Source: Enterobacter sp. JBIWA008 (GTDB lineage: Bacteria > Pseudomonadota > Gammaproteobacteria > Enterobacterales > Enterobacteriaceae). Taken from it: DNA of 64,000 nucleotides. Of this stretch, positions 44,767-53,040 are shown in pieces (within the stretch, counting starts at the first letter, position 1; every line of letters starts with the position of its first letter). The notes beneath the pieces were generated by a model. It was not told the DNA's origin. It was given only the letters and a program-made list of their open reading frames with translations, and did no database searches. A program made the translations under genes and the position numbers. The stretch covers positions 2,294,001 to 2,358,000 of the forward strand of contig NZ_CP074149.1 of NCBI RefSeq assembly GCF_019968765.1. The letters are read 5' to 3'.

Positions 44767-45506
44767 GCAATACGCCTTTGGTCTCGTTTCAGCAGGTGCG
44801 TAAATCCTGGCAGCAGGTAACCGCCGTGCAGAACTTTAGTCTTGATATCGCCGCCGGTGAGCTGGTCGCGCTGGTAGGAAGCAGCGGCTGCGGAAAGTCG
44901 ACCCTGCTGCGGATGCTGGTTGGCCTTGAACCCACCACGCAGGGTGAAATCCGCGTCAACGGCGAGCGGGTGTGCGGCGTGGGGAAGGCGCGCGGCATGG
45001 TCTTTCAGGAGCCCCGCCTGTTCCCCTGGCTGCGCGTCATTGACAACGTCATGCTGGGCCTGGCGGATGAAAAACTCAGCCGGGCAGCCAGGCGCCAGCG
45101 CGCAGAGGAGATGCTGGCGCGCGTGCAGCTTGCTGAATTTGCCAACGCACTCCCCGCGCAGCTCTCTGGCGGCATGGCCCAGCGCGTGGCCATTGCGCGA
45201 GGCCTGGTGGCGCGCCCGCAGATACTGATGCTGGACGAGCCTTTTGGCGCGCTGGATGCGCTGACGCGCCACACCCTGCAGCAGGAGCTGTTGCATATCC
45301 ACCAGAGTGAAGGCACCACCACGCTGCTGGTCACTCACGACGTTGAAGAGGCGGTAGCGCTGGCGGACAGGATCGTGGTGCTTTCCCCGCGCCCCGGACG
45401 CATACGCGACGTGGTTAGCCTGGCGCTGCCTCACCCTCGCCAGCGTGACGAGGCTGCCTTCACGGCAGCCTGTCGCCAGATACGAAACCTGATTACCTCA
45501 TCCTGA
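44763..45506 (+). CDS. ABC transporter ATPase, SsuB/TauB type
   Basis: A 247-residue ATP-binding subunit: Walker A GSSGCGKST at 39-47, Q-loop in FQEPRLFPW near 81, signature LSGGMAQRVAIARGL near 135, Walker B ILMLDEPFGALD near 156 and the switch histidine in LVTHDVEEAV near 194. These features are those of the nitrate/sulfonate/taurine importers. It follows the fused permease with a 4-base overlap and precedes the arylsulfotransferase-like gene by 23 bases. Confidence 0.94.
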   Translation: MSNTPLVSFQQVRKSWQQVTAVQNFSLDIAAGELVALVGSSGCGKSTLLRMLVGLEPTTQGEIRVNGERVCGVGKARGMVFQEPRLFPWLRVIDNVMLGLADEKLSRAARRQRAEEMLARVQLAEFANALPAQLSGGMAQRVAIARGLVARPQILMLDEPFGALDALTRHTLQQELLHIHQSEGTTTLLVTHDVEEAVALADRIVVLSPRPGRIRDVVSLALPHPRQRDEAAFTAACRQIRNLITSS

Positions 45507-45529
45507 CCATTCAATTAAGGAGTAATAAC

Positions 45530-46732
45530 ATGGGACATCCTTCCGTCTTTCCCACCGGCGCAACGCTGTACGATCCGGCGCGCGCCTGGAGCGGCTATAC
45601 GCTTTTTCAGGCCACTGAACACGGTGCCGTACTGGTGGACATGAACGGCACGGTAGTGCGGGAATGGCCAGAGCTGCACGGTTTTCCGAACAAGATCTTG
45701 CCCGGAGGGGCTATCCTCGGGCACAGCGGCGAACGCGACCCGCGCTACGGAATGCAGGACATGCTTGACCTGATTCAGGTGGACTGGGAGGGGAACGTCA
45801 CCTGGAAATTTGACCGCTACGAAAAAATCGGCGATCCGGGCCACGAGCCGCGCTGGATGGCGAGGGCGCATCATGACTATCAGCGCGCGGGCAATCCGGT
45901 TGGCTATTATGCGCCGGGGCTGGAGCCGCAGGTCGACGGGGGCAATACGCTGATCCTCGCCCATACCAACCTGGTTAACGAGGCAATTTCAGACAAGGTC
46001 CTGCTGGATGACACCATCATCGAAGTTGACTGGCAGGGTAACGTGGTGTGGGAGTGGCGCTGCAGCGACCATTTCCACGAGCTGGGCTTCGACGACGCGG
46101 CGAAAACTGCGCTTTACAATAACCCGAACATGCGCGCCAGCGGCGGCGGAATGGGCGACTGGATGCATATCAACTCGATGTCGGCGCTCGGGCCGAACAG
46201 ATGGTATGACGCAGGAGATGAACGCTTCCATCCAGACAACATTATATGGGATGCGCGCGAATCCAACATCATCGCCATTGTTGATAAGCGTAGCGGCCGC
46301 ATCGTCTGGCAGCTGGGGCCCGATTACAGCAAGCCGGAGCTGAAACACATCGGCTGGATAATCGGACAGCATCACGCCCATATGATCCCCCACGGCCTGC
46401 CCGGGGCGGGTAATATCCTGATTTTTGATAACGGCGGCTGGGCCGGGTACGGCGCGCCAAACCCGGCCTCGGCGGACGGCGTAAAAAACGCCTGGCGAGA
46501 TCATTCGCGGATCCTGGAAATCAACCCGGTCACGCTGGACATCGAGTGGCGCTACTCGCCGTACGAGGCAAACTTGCCTCAGCCGACCGATTCCTACCGA
46601 TTCTACAGCCCGTACATCAGCAATATGCAGCGCCTGGAAAACGGGAATACCTTGATTAACGAAGGATCAAACGGACGGATCTTTGAGGTGACGCGCGATC
46701 ATGAAATCGTCTGGGAGTATATCTCTCCCTGA
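45530..46732 (+). CDS. Arylsulfotransferase (ASST)-like enzyme
   Basis: A 400-residue beta-propeller-type protein of the arylsulfotransferase family, which moves sulfate between phenolic esters without PAPS. Repeated blade motifs are seen (VDMNGTVVREWPE, VDWEGNVTWKF, VDWQGNVVWEWRC, VTRDHEIVWEY) and several His-rich segments (RAHHDYQR, IGQHHAHMIPHG). There is no signal peptide, unlike the classical periplasmic ASST with its DsbL/DsbI partners, so it should be cytoplasmic. AAGGAG precedes the ATG. With the adjacent importer it may free sulfate from imported esters. Confidence 0.85.
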   Translation: MGHPSVFPTGATLYDPARAWSGYTLFQATEHGAVLVDMNGTVVREWPELHGFPNKILPGGAILGHSGERDPRYGMQDMLDLIQVDWEGNVTWKFDRYEKIGDPGHEPRWMARAHHDYQRAGNPVGYYAPGLEPQVDGGNTLILAHTNLVNEAISDKVLLDDTIIEVDWQGNVVWEWRCSDHFHELGFDDAAKTALYNNPNMRASGGGMGDWMHINSMSALGPNRWYDAGDERFHPDNIIWDARESNIIAIVDKRSGRIVWQLGPDYSKPELKHIGWIIGQHHAHMIPHGLPGAGNILIFDNGGWAGYGAPNPASADGVKNAWRDHSRILEINPVTLDIEWRYSPYEANLPQPTDSYRFYSPYISNMQRLENGNTLINEGSNGRIFEVTRDHEIVWEYISP

Positions 46733-46756
46733 TGGGGAAAAACGCTGAACAACAAT

Positions 46757-47317
46757 ATGGTTTACCGCGCCTACCGCATTCCTTATGCCTGGATCCCGCA
46801 GCTTAGCCAGCCGGCTGAGACGCCGATTGAACCGGTGGACGTGCGAACGCTGCGGCGGCCGGGTGCGGCGGCTGCGGGCCCGGCGCAAAGCGTGGTTCGG
46901 GTTGCCGGGGTGCAGCCCTACAGTAAAGGTGCCGATGCGCTGTGCGTCGCGACGGATAACGATACGCTTCTCCGCAGTCCGAAGCTGTTCCGCGTGGAGG
47001 AGAGCCGGTTCAGGCCGGTTCAGGATGAAAGCGCGCTGGAACATGAGGGGACGGTGCTGCTGTTTGTCGGCGCAGAACGCTGCGTACACTGCCGAAAACT
47101 CTGGCATATTCTGGCTCAGGAGGCGGCCATCCCGCTGACCGACCGGCTTGATACACGCTATCTTGACGCTGACCTGAACCCGGCGCTGGCCACCCGCCTC
47201 GGCGTGCGCGGCCTGCCTGCGCTGCTGGCGCTCAGGGGAGGGCAGGAGATATCGCGGGCGCCAGCGCATCTGACTTCAGAAAGCGTGCACGGCTGGCTGA
47301 GAGATCTCTTTGCATGA
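46757..47317 (+). CDS. Thioredoxin-fold protein with CVHC motif
   Basis: A 186-residue protein whose C-terminal 100 residues are thioredoxin-like: GTVLLFVGAERCVHCRKLWHIL carries a CxxC pair (Cys-Val-His-Cys), and GVRGLPALLAL supplies the cis-proline loop. The N-terminal 80 residues (MVYRAYRIPYAWIPQLSQPAETP...) are not recognised. The start is doubtful: ATG 46757 has no ribosome site, whereas an in-frame CTG at 46745 has GGGGA 6 bases ahead and would add LNNN. It closes the importer/ASST operon and may supply reducing power or carry the sulfur group. Confidence 0.75.
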   Translation: MVYRAYRIPYAWIPQLSQPAETPIEPVDVRTLRRPGAAAAGPAQSVVRVAGVQPYSKGADALCVATDNDTLLRSPKLFRVEESRFRPVQDESALEHEGTVLLFVGAERCVHCRKLWHILAQEAAIPLTDRLDTRYLDADLNPALATRLGVRGLPALLALRGGQEISRAPAHLTSESVHGWLRDLFA

Positions 47318-47324
47318 CGGATCT

Positions 47325-47353
47325 CCGGGCGAGGCCGTTTACGCCTCACCCGG
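47325..47353. repeat. Degenerate REP-like hairpin
   Basis: CCGGG-C-GAGGC and GCCTC-A-CCCGG pair with one mismatch around CGTTTAC. It lies between the convergent thioredoxin-like and mesD genes and shares the ACGCCT core with REP elements such as the one at 32921. Confidence 0.5.
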
Positions 47354-47364
47354 TAGCCGGACGG

Positions 47365-48396
47365 CTATTTCGCCAGGATCTCCTGTCTGACGATCTCCGC
47401 GCCCGCGCTTAAGGCTCTCAGCTTGCCGTTGGCAACCTGACGGGAGAGGGGAGCCATGCCGCAGTTGGTTGACGGATACAGCCTGTCGGCGTCAACAAAC
47501 TGCAGCGCTTTACGCAGCGTATCGGCCACTTCCTCCGGCGTTTCAACCGTGTTGGTTGCCACATCAATCGCGCCAACCATCACTTTCTTGCCGCGGATCA
47601 GCTCCAGCAGATCCATCGGCACGCGGGAGTTGTGGCACTCCAGGGAGATGATGTCGATGTTAGAGGTCTGCAGCTTAGGGAAGGCCTCTTCATACTGGCG
47701 CCACTCTGAGCCGAGCGTTTTTTTCCAGTCGGTATTGGCCTTGATGCCGTAGCCGTAGCAGATGTGGACCGCGGTCTCGCACTTCAGCCCTTCAATGGCG
47801 CGCTCCAGCGCGGCGATGCCCCAGTCGTTGACCTCGTCAAAAAAGACGTTAAACGCCGGCTCGTCGAACTGGATAATATCCACGCCCGCGGCTTCTAATT
47901 CGCGCGCTTCCTGGTTGAGGATTTTGGCAAATTCCCATGCCAGCTTTTCACGGCTTTTATAGTGCGCGTCGTAAAGGGTGTCGATCATGGTCATTGGCCC
48001 CGGCAGGGCCCATTTGATCGGCTTGTCCGTGAGCTGGCGCAGGTACTTTGCATCGTCCACGAAGACAGGTTTCTGGCGCGCGACGGCTGAGACCACGGTC
48101 GGCACGCTGGCGTCATAGCGGTTACGAATGCGGACGGTCTGGCGATTTTCAAAATCGACGCCGCTCAGGTGTTCAATAAAGGTGGTGACAAAGTGCTGGC
48201 GGGTCTGTTCCCCGTCGCTGACGATATCGATTCCCGCCCGGATCTGCTCGTCAAGAGACAGGCGCAACGCATCCTGCTTGCCTGCCAGCAGTTCCTGATC
48301 CTGTAATTTCCAGGGTGACCAGAGCGTTTCAGGTTGCGCAAGCCAAGTTGGCTTAGGCAGGCTGCCGGCCGTTGAAGTCGGGAGCAATGTTTTCAT
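47365..48396 (-). CDS. mesD: Core methionine synthase MesD (MetE-like, folate-independent)
   Basis: A 343-residue protein equal to only the C-terminal catalytic half of MetE (about 750 residues). The zinc ligands are present: His211 and Cys213 in HICYGYG, Glu253 in SLECHNSR and Cys312 in TNCGM. The DEPAF substrate motif is at 178-182. Short MetE homologues next to a DUF1852 gene are the MesD class, reported to make methionine without methyl-tetrahydrofolate and to need O2 and the DUF1852 partner MesX. That pairing is seen here. Confidence 0.88.
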   Translation of the reverse strand: MKTLLPTSTAGSLPKPTWLAQPETLWSPWKLQDQELLAGKQDALRLSLDEQIRAGIDIVSDGEQTRQHFVTTFIEHLSGVDFENRQTVRIRNRYDASVPTVVSAVARQKPVFVDDAKYLRQLTDKPIKWALPGPMTMIDTLYDAHYKSREKLAWEFAKILNQEARELEAAGVDIIQFDEPAFNVFFDEVNDWGIAALERAIEGLKCETAVHICYGYGIKANTDWKKTLGSEWRQYEEAFPKLQTSNIDIISLECHNSRVPMDLLELIRGKKVMVGAIDVATNTVETPEEVADTLRKALQFVDADRLYPSTNCGMAPLSRQVANGKLRALSAGAEIVRQEILAK

Positions 48397-48419
48397 AATA
48401 AAAGACCTTTTTTGATGTA

Positions 48420-49394
48420 TTAAAGCGTGTAGTTATCAGACCACTGCTCAAGAATGTGTTTGTAAGGCTTAATGAAATATTCTTCGGTAAATCGACCCTG
48501 TTCAATCGCCAGACGGCTTCGCTCTTCCCGGTCATACACAATTTTGGTTAATGAGTGATCCTGCTGGTTCAGATCCGGGCGGTAGCACAGCCCTGCCGCC
48601 GAGTTGGCGTTATAAATTTCCGGACGATAGATCTTCTGGAACGTCTCCATCGTGCTGATGGTGGCAATCAGTTCCAGATCGGTGTAATCACTCAGCAAAT
48701 CCCCGGTAAAGAAGAACGCGAACGGCGCCACGCTGTTTTCCGGCATGAAATAGCGAACCTGCAGGCCCATCTTCGCGAAGTACTGCTCCGTTAGCGACTC
48801 GCCATCCGGCTGATACTCAATGCCCAGCACGGGGTGCTGGTTACCGGTGCGGCGGTAGGTGTCTTTGCTGGAGACGCTCAGGCAGATCACCGGTCCCTTT
48901 CTGAAGTTCTCTTTGTATTCCGGCGAATTCACAAAGTGGCGGAAAATATTGCCGTGCAGTTCCCCAAACTTTTCCGGAATGCTGAAGTGCGGCTGGTTCT
49001 TGTTATGCTCCAGCAGCAGGACGCTGAAATCATAATCACGCACGTAAGACGAGAAGTTGTTCCCGACGATGCCAGGGATACGCAGGTTGTTTTTCTTGTC
49101 GACAATGGTGGTTTGCAGTATCTCAATGGCCGGGAACGGCTTTTCCGCGCCAATGTTCAAATCGACAGAGATGATTTCCAGTTCAACCGCGTAGCGATCG
49201 GCGTTTGGGTTATCCCAGCGGGCTAAGGCGTTAAAGCGGTTGTTGATCATCACCAGCGTATTGCGCAGGTTTTCCTGACGTTTTTCCCCGCGCGCCAGGT
49301 TGGCAAAGTTGGTGGTCGTACGCGTATTTTCTGACGGGTTGTAATTCTCATCGAAGCAACTGCGCTTAAGGTTATATGTGAAAGCTTTGCTCAT
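48420..49394 (-). CDS. mesX: MesX, DUF1852 family partner of MesD
   Basis: A 324-residue DUF1852 protein (FTYNLKRSCFDENYNPSENTRTTTNFANLARG at the N-terminus is the family signature). It is required for MesD activity in organisms studied and is thought to be an oxygenase that helps produce the methyl donor; conserved His and acidic residues could bind a metal. ATG 49394 is used, with AGGA 12 bases upstream; an ATG at 49418 in frame is possible. mesD follows 23 bases after its stop. Confidence 0.88.
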   Translation of the reverse strand: MSKAFTYNLKRSCFDENYNPSENTRTTTNFANLARGEKRQENLRNTLVMINNRFNALARWDNPNADRYAVELEIISVDLNIGAEKPFPAIEILQTTIVDKKNNLRIPGIVGNNFSSYVRDYDFSVLLLEHNKNQPHFSIPEKFGELHGNIFRHFVNSPEYKENFRKGPVICLSVSSKDTYRRTGNQHPVLGIEYQPDGESLTEQYFAKMGLQVRYFMPENSVAPFAFFFTGDLLSDYTDLELIATISTMETFQKIYRPEIYNANSAAGLCYRPDLNQQDHSLTKIVYDREERSRLAIEQGRFTEEYFIKPYKHILEQWSDNYTL

Positions 49395-49414
49395 GGTGGT
49401 TATGCATCCTAAGT

Positions 49415-49508
49415 TCATGTTGCTAAGAAGTTACCAATGCATAATTTATGCCTGAGCCCGCGGCACAGGGGAAGTGACTTAATTTCAATGCAACATGAGC
49501 GAACTTCA
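49415..49508. promoter_or_regulatory. Dyad and MetR-like site before mesX
   Basis: TCATGTTGC (49415-49423) and GCAACATGA (49490-49498) are perfect 9-bp inverted copies 66 bases apart. Overlapping the right copy, TGAG-N5-TTCA (49496-49508) differs by one base from the MetR consensus TGAA-N5-TTCA. Control of a methionine gene by MetR would be expected. No clear MetJ box repeat was found. Confidence 0.35.
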
Positions 49509-49608
49509 TGAACAGTGTCGCGCACAGGCTGGAGATGGAAGTGAGAGAGTAAGGGTAAGGGGCATCGGAATGTTTTCGTTATACCTCCTTATTAATGCGA
49601 TCCAATAG

Positions 49609-49630
49609 GCTGGTTACAAATATAACCAGC
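49609..49630 (-). terminator. Hairpin after the immunity gene
   Basis: GCTGGTTA and TAACCAGC are perfect 8-bp arms around a 6-base loop, 18 bases beyond the stop of the immunity gene on its strand. There is no T-run. It may end the toxin/immunity transcript. Confidence 0.4.
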
Positions 49631-49647
49631 AATTGATGTTGCGGATT

Positions 49648-50331
49648 TCAGTTCAACGTATCAATAAGCGCTGAAAACAATTCGTTGAAATTACTATGTG
49701 ATTCAATGAGATAGTCCGTCGATTCTTTATCACGGATCTCGAAACAGTCACCTATGAAGTTGTAGGCAAATACGGACGTACCATCTTCACCAATGAGTAC
49801 TTTGTCAGAAAGGTTCGAATCAACATAGATTTCGTTGTCACGTATTTCAAAGTTCCGAATGTAGATATTCGACCATACGGGTTCACCTTTCTCCGCCTGC
49901 ACCAGGCTGTACAGCGTCAAACCTTTATACTCAAGTCCATCCATGATTTCGAACATACCAGAGTAGTCCAGCCGGTTAATCATCAGGCGTTGGATATCCT
50001 CGTAAACTCTTCTTTTCCGAGCATCCCATTCAGCAGGGGCGGCTTTGCGCATCAAGTCTGCCATTACGTCTGGATTTACTGGGTTGGCTACCGGGAAATT
50101 ATTGTCAACTAGCCGTGTTTTAAGGATACCTGGAGTGAAATAACTCTTTAGCTGAGCGGGAAGCAAAGCAGGCATTGCTATTGTTTTTCCTTCCTCGTCG
50201 CAAAACTCGACAAGATAGCCCCGCGTCGGGGCATCGAAAACCATAACAATCGTACCAATAGTCCCTTTTACCAGTCCTTCATTCGGTAAATCCTCACCTA
50301 AAACTACAACGTCTAATTCGGCTCTTTTCAT
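49648..50331 (-). CDS. DUF4926 immunity protein with extra C-terminal domain
   Basis: A 227-residue protein. Residues 1-65 (VVVLGEDLPNEGLVKGTIGTIVMVF, YLVEFCDEEGKTIAMPALLPAQL) fit DUF4926, a small barrel that is commonly encoded right after DUF6883 toxins. The remaining 130 residues form a second domain; its end (SVFAYNFIGDCFEIRDKESTDYLIESHSNF) looks like a SUKH/SMI1-type immunity fold, by eye only. No signal peptide, so it is cytoplasmic. It begins 10 bases after the toxin stop. The codons are AT-richer than those of neighbouring core genes. Confidence 0.78.
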   Translation of the reverse strand: MKRAELDVVVLGEDLPNEGLVKGTIGTIVMVFDAPTRGYLVEFCDEEGKTIAMPALLPAQLKSYFTPGILKTRLVDNNFPVANPVNPDVMADLMRKAAPAEWDARKRRVYEDIQRLMINRLDYSGMFEIMDGLEYKGLTLYSLVQAEKGEPVWSNIYIRNFEIRDNEIYVDSNLSDKVLIGEDGTSVFAYNFIGDCFEIRDKESTDYLIESHSNFNELFSALIDTLN

Positions 50332-50341
50332 TTATATTTTC

Positions 50342-51457
50342 TCATTTAACGAACATGGTTGTCAGGCGAGGAACTAACGCGTCTGTTTCATACATCCAGC
50401 CTGTACGCACGATCGCTGTTTCACCATTGACGCCTGAAATGGACATGTCGACAGCCATTGTTTGGCCGTAATTATTTGCCTGCAACACTTTTGCTGGGGC
50501 CGATAATACGCCTTCCTGAATTCTTGCGGCTAAAACATCTGCATTAGTTGGGTTGTATCCCAGCGCTGACTCAAACACCCTGGCTTTATGCCCACCTGTA
50601 GGATGTGTTGAATCTAAAGCATAAGCCGCGAGTTTTTTCGGGTCGATAACGGCGTGTTCAGCATTCACTAATGTTCCACTCTCAGAGGTGAAACCTTTTA
50701 CATATGGGCTTTCAAGTGCTGGTATTTTACTGAGACTCGATATTTCATCCATTTCGCTTAAAGGGTTCAATCTGCCCATTGTTAATCCTGCCGCAACAGA
50801 GGCACCCGCAATGATTAACCCTTTGCTGTTCATGATTTGATCGTAACCTGCTGGAGCATCCCCACCAAGTTGATGCGCGGTTTCATGAAAACCTTCAATA
50901 TTGCCGTTATACACACCACCCGCGGCGAGCAGTCGGCCAACAGCTTTATTGTTCAGCGTTTTTCCCAACGGCGCAGTTGTTGGCCCGTCAGAATCATAAT
51001 GCATCCGTTGAGTGGGAGCAGGCTTCCTGCCTGGCGGATCGGCAATAACGTGCCGGTAGGCGCTCACGATTTCGTCCTTATACCATGCATGCCACGATGA
51101 GGAAGTAGGGGTAAAAATTAGCTCGCCGTTGTTGTCGATATAAAACGGGTTCCGGTCGCTGCTCCAGCGCCTGGAGGTATCCACACCTACAAGCCAACCA
51201 ATTTGTAGCTCGTGTTCTACTTCATCATAAATGGGATCTGCGTAACTGCGATCCCTTCGTTCATACGATCTTTGATGTGGAGAGACACTATATTTTTTGG
51301 GGAGGAGGCCAAAAGTGAGACTGTGACCGTTCGCTTCATAAGACAGATCGTAATGAATACACGCCTCTCTCAGCGAGCCCGCTGGCGTCAGAATGTATTG
51401 AAAATCTTCAGGGTCTAATTGCCGTGTTAACTCATATGACCTGTAGAGTCGAAACAT
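50342..51457 (-). CDS. DUF6883-domain polymorphic toxin
   Basis: A 371-residue protein. The C-terminal 105 residues (about 266-371: KLAAYALDSTHPTGGHKARVFESALGY, then TAIVRTGWMYETDALVPRLTTMFV) fit DUF6883, a toxin domain with conserved HPxGGxKAR (His285, Lys291, Arg293) and a late Arg-Trp pair, probably a nuclease. Residues 165-245 resemble the linker seen in other polymorphic toxins (NKAVGRLLAAGGVYNGNIEGFHETAHQLGG, with a hydrophobic stretch at 212-229). The N-terminal 140 residues are not recognised. There is no signal peptide, VgrG, Rhs or TpsB gene nearby. AAGGAT precedes the ATG. Confidence 0.78.
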   Translation of the reverse strand: MFRLYRSYELTRQLDPEDFQYILTPAGSLREACIHYDLSYEANGHSLTFGLLPKKYSVSPHQRSYERRDRSYADPIYDEVEHELQIGWLVGVDTSRRWSSDRNPFYIDNNGELIFTPTSSSWHAWYKDEIVSAYRHVIADPPGRKPAPTQRMHYDSDGPTTAPLGKTLNNKAVGRLLAAGGVYNGNIEGFHETAHQLGGDAPAGYDQIMNSKGLIIAGASVAAGLTMGRLNPLSEMDEISSLSKIPALESPYVKGFTSESGTLVNAEHAVIDPKKLAAYALDSTHPTGGHKARVFESALGYNPTNADVLAARIQEGVLSAPAKVLQANNYGQTMAVDMSISGVNGETAIVRTGWMYETDALVPRLTTMFVK

Positions 51458-51715
51458 ATGAAATCCTTATCCTTTATTTTGATGCGAATTCTCCGCACCC
51501 TTTTAATAAGAGAAAGGCAGCCTACGCCTGAAGCGGGTACAGATATTCAACTCAAATCATATTTATGAGTTGCTCATTTTTATTAAGAAAATGACCTGAC
51601 AATTTTTAATCACTCTTTAGGCGTCAACGTTAGTCAATGCTGAATGAATAATGAACCAGACTCAGGCAACAAAACGCCATGCCTACTTCTCTGGCACACG
51701 CTCCGCAATTCCCGC

Positions 51716-51721
51716 TATAAT
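51716..51721 (+). promoter_or_regulatory. Probable -10 box of the yaiL-like gene
   Basis: A perfect TATAAT lies 32 bases before the start codon, with TGGCAC at 51692-51697 as a weak -35 box 18 bp upstream. The rest of the gap from 51458, ahead of the divergent toxin gene, is AT-rich and shows no other gene. Confidence 0.5.
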
Positions 51722-51753
51722 CCCCAAAATTTCCAACCGGTTTAGAAACAATC

Positions 51754-52293
51754 ATGACAAAACTCACCTTACAAGAGCAGATGCTGAAAGCGGGCTTAGT
51801 CAGCAGCAAGAAAGCGGCGAAAGTGCAGCGCACGGCAAAGAAATCACGCGTTCAGGCGCGTGAGGCTCGTGAAGCGGTAGAAGAGAACAAGAAGGCGCAG
51901 ATCGAGCGCGACAAGCTGCTGAGCGAGCAGCAGAAGCAGGCCGTGCTGGCGAAAGAGTTTAAGGCACAGGTTAAGCAGCTGATTGAGATGAACCGCATCA
52001 CCGTGGCGAAAGGAAACATCACCTTTAACTTCACCGACGGCAATGTGATCAAGAAAATCGAGGTGGACAAACAAACCCAGGCTCAGCTGATTAACGGCCG
52101 TCTGGCGATTGCCCGTCTGGTGATTAACGCCAACGGCGACAGCGAATACGCGATTATCCCGGCGGTAGTAGCCGATAAAATTGCCCAGCGCGATGCCGAC
52201 AGCATCGTGTTAAACAGCGCGCTCAGCCAGGAAGAGCAGGACGAAGACGATCCGTACGCGGACTTCAAAATCCCTGACGATTTGATGTGGTAA
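51754..52293 (+). CDS. yaiL: YaiL-like DUF2058 nucleoprotein
   Basis: A 179-residue highly charged protein of the DUF2058/YaiL family: a long lysine- and glutamine-rich helix (LTLQEQMLKAGLVSSKKAAKVQRTAKKSRVQAREAREA) followed by a small barrel (ITVAKGNITFNFTDGNVIKKIEVDK) and an acidic tail (EEQDEDDPYADFKIPDDLMW). E. coli YaiL is described as a nucleoprotein or polynucleotide-enzyme regulator with no firm function. In E. coli it lies elsewhere on the chromosome. The start has no strong ribosome site. Confidence 0.85.
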   Translation: MTKLTLQEQMLKAGLVSSKKAAKVQRTAKKSRVQAREAREAVEENKKAQIERDKLLSEQQKQAVLAKEFKAQVKQLIEMNRITVAKGNITFNFTDGNVIKKIEVDKQTQAQLINGRLAIARLVINANGDSEYAIIPAVVADKIAQRDADSIVLNSALSQEEQDEDDPYADFKIPDDLMW

Positions 52294-52300
52294 GCCGCAT

Positions 52301-52987
52301 TCAGAACGGGGCGGCGTGTCGGGCGTTAACCGGCTCTCCGCTCACGGGATGAATAAAATTCAACTCGCTGGCATGCAGCATCAGCCGGGGCGTTTCCTCA
52401 GCCCCCGGCGCTGCAAGACCGCCATACAGATCGCAGCCCAGAATCGGGTGTCCCAGCTGCTGGCAGTGAATACGCAGCTGATGGGTTCGCCCGGTTTCTG
52501 GGGTAAGCATCACCCGCGTTAACGGCAGATCTGCACCCTGATAAAAACGTTCCAGGACCCGGTAGCGGGAGCGTGCCGGCTTTCCGCTGATGGCGCAGAT
52601 CGACATCAGCGGGAACAGCAGCGGGTCTTTGGCAATCGGCGCATCAATCACGCCTTCATCGTTTTCCAGATGCCCGCAAAGCAGGGCGCTGTAGACCTTC
52701 TCCACGCTGCGCTGGCTGAACTGCTGGCACAGCGCCGCATTTATGGCCTTATTGCGCGCAACCACCATCAGCCCTGACGTGCCGAAATCCAGACGGTGTA
52801 CCAGCGTGCAGCCGGGGAACGTCTGGACCAGACGATAATGGACAGAATCAAGGTTTTGCGGATTTTTACCTGACAGGCTGAGCAGACCGGAAGGTTTATC
52901 GATCAGCAGCAGATGTTCATCCTGCCAGAGGATCTGAATGTCGTCGTGACACGGTGGGGCAATAAAAGAATCAATAATCGCAGACAT
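52301..52987 (-). CDS. RluA-family pseudouridine synthase
   Basis: A 228-residue RNA pseudouridine synthase. The catalytic aspartate is in HRLDFGTSGLMV near 65-76 (RluA family: HRLDxxTSG), with LLLIDKPSGLLS near 26 and GRTHQLRIHCQQLGHPILGCDLYG near 165-190. It has no S4 domain, like RluA and TruC. The family position alone does not identify the target uridine. Its stop is 7 bases from that of the yaiL-like gene, which runs toward it. Confidence 0.9.
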   Translation of the reverse strand: MSAIIDSFIAPPCHDDIQILWQDEHLLLIDKPSGLLSLSGKNPQNLDSVHYRLVQTFPGCTLVHRLDFGTSGLMVVARNKAINAALCQQFSQRSVEKVYSALLCGHLENDEGVIDAPIAKDPLLFPLMSICAISGKPARSRYRVLERFYQGADLPLTRVMLTPETGRTHQLRIHCQQLGHPILGCDLYGGLAAPGAEETPRLMLHASELNFIHPVSGEPVNARHAAPF

Positions 52988-53040
52988 CAGGCCGCCCGGC
53001 TGGAGAGTGGGAGCGGATGATAACGAAATGCGGGGGAAAA

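Noticed and set aside
46757..47317. DsbL-type oxidase partner of the arylsulfotransferase
   Set aside because: It has a CxxC thioredoxin fold but no signal peptide, so it cannot be the periplasmic DsbL that accompanies classical ASST.
49395..49647. MetJ box array upstream of mesX
   Set aside because: I looked for tandem AGACGTCT-like octamers and found none; only a weak MetR-like half-dyad is present.
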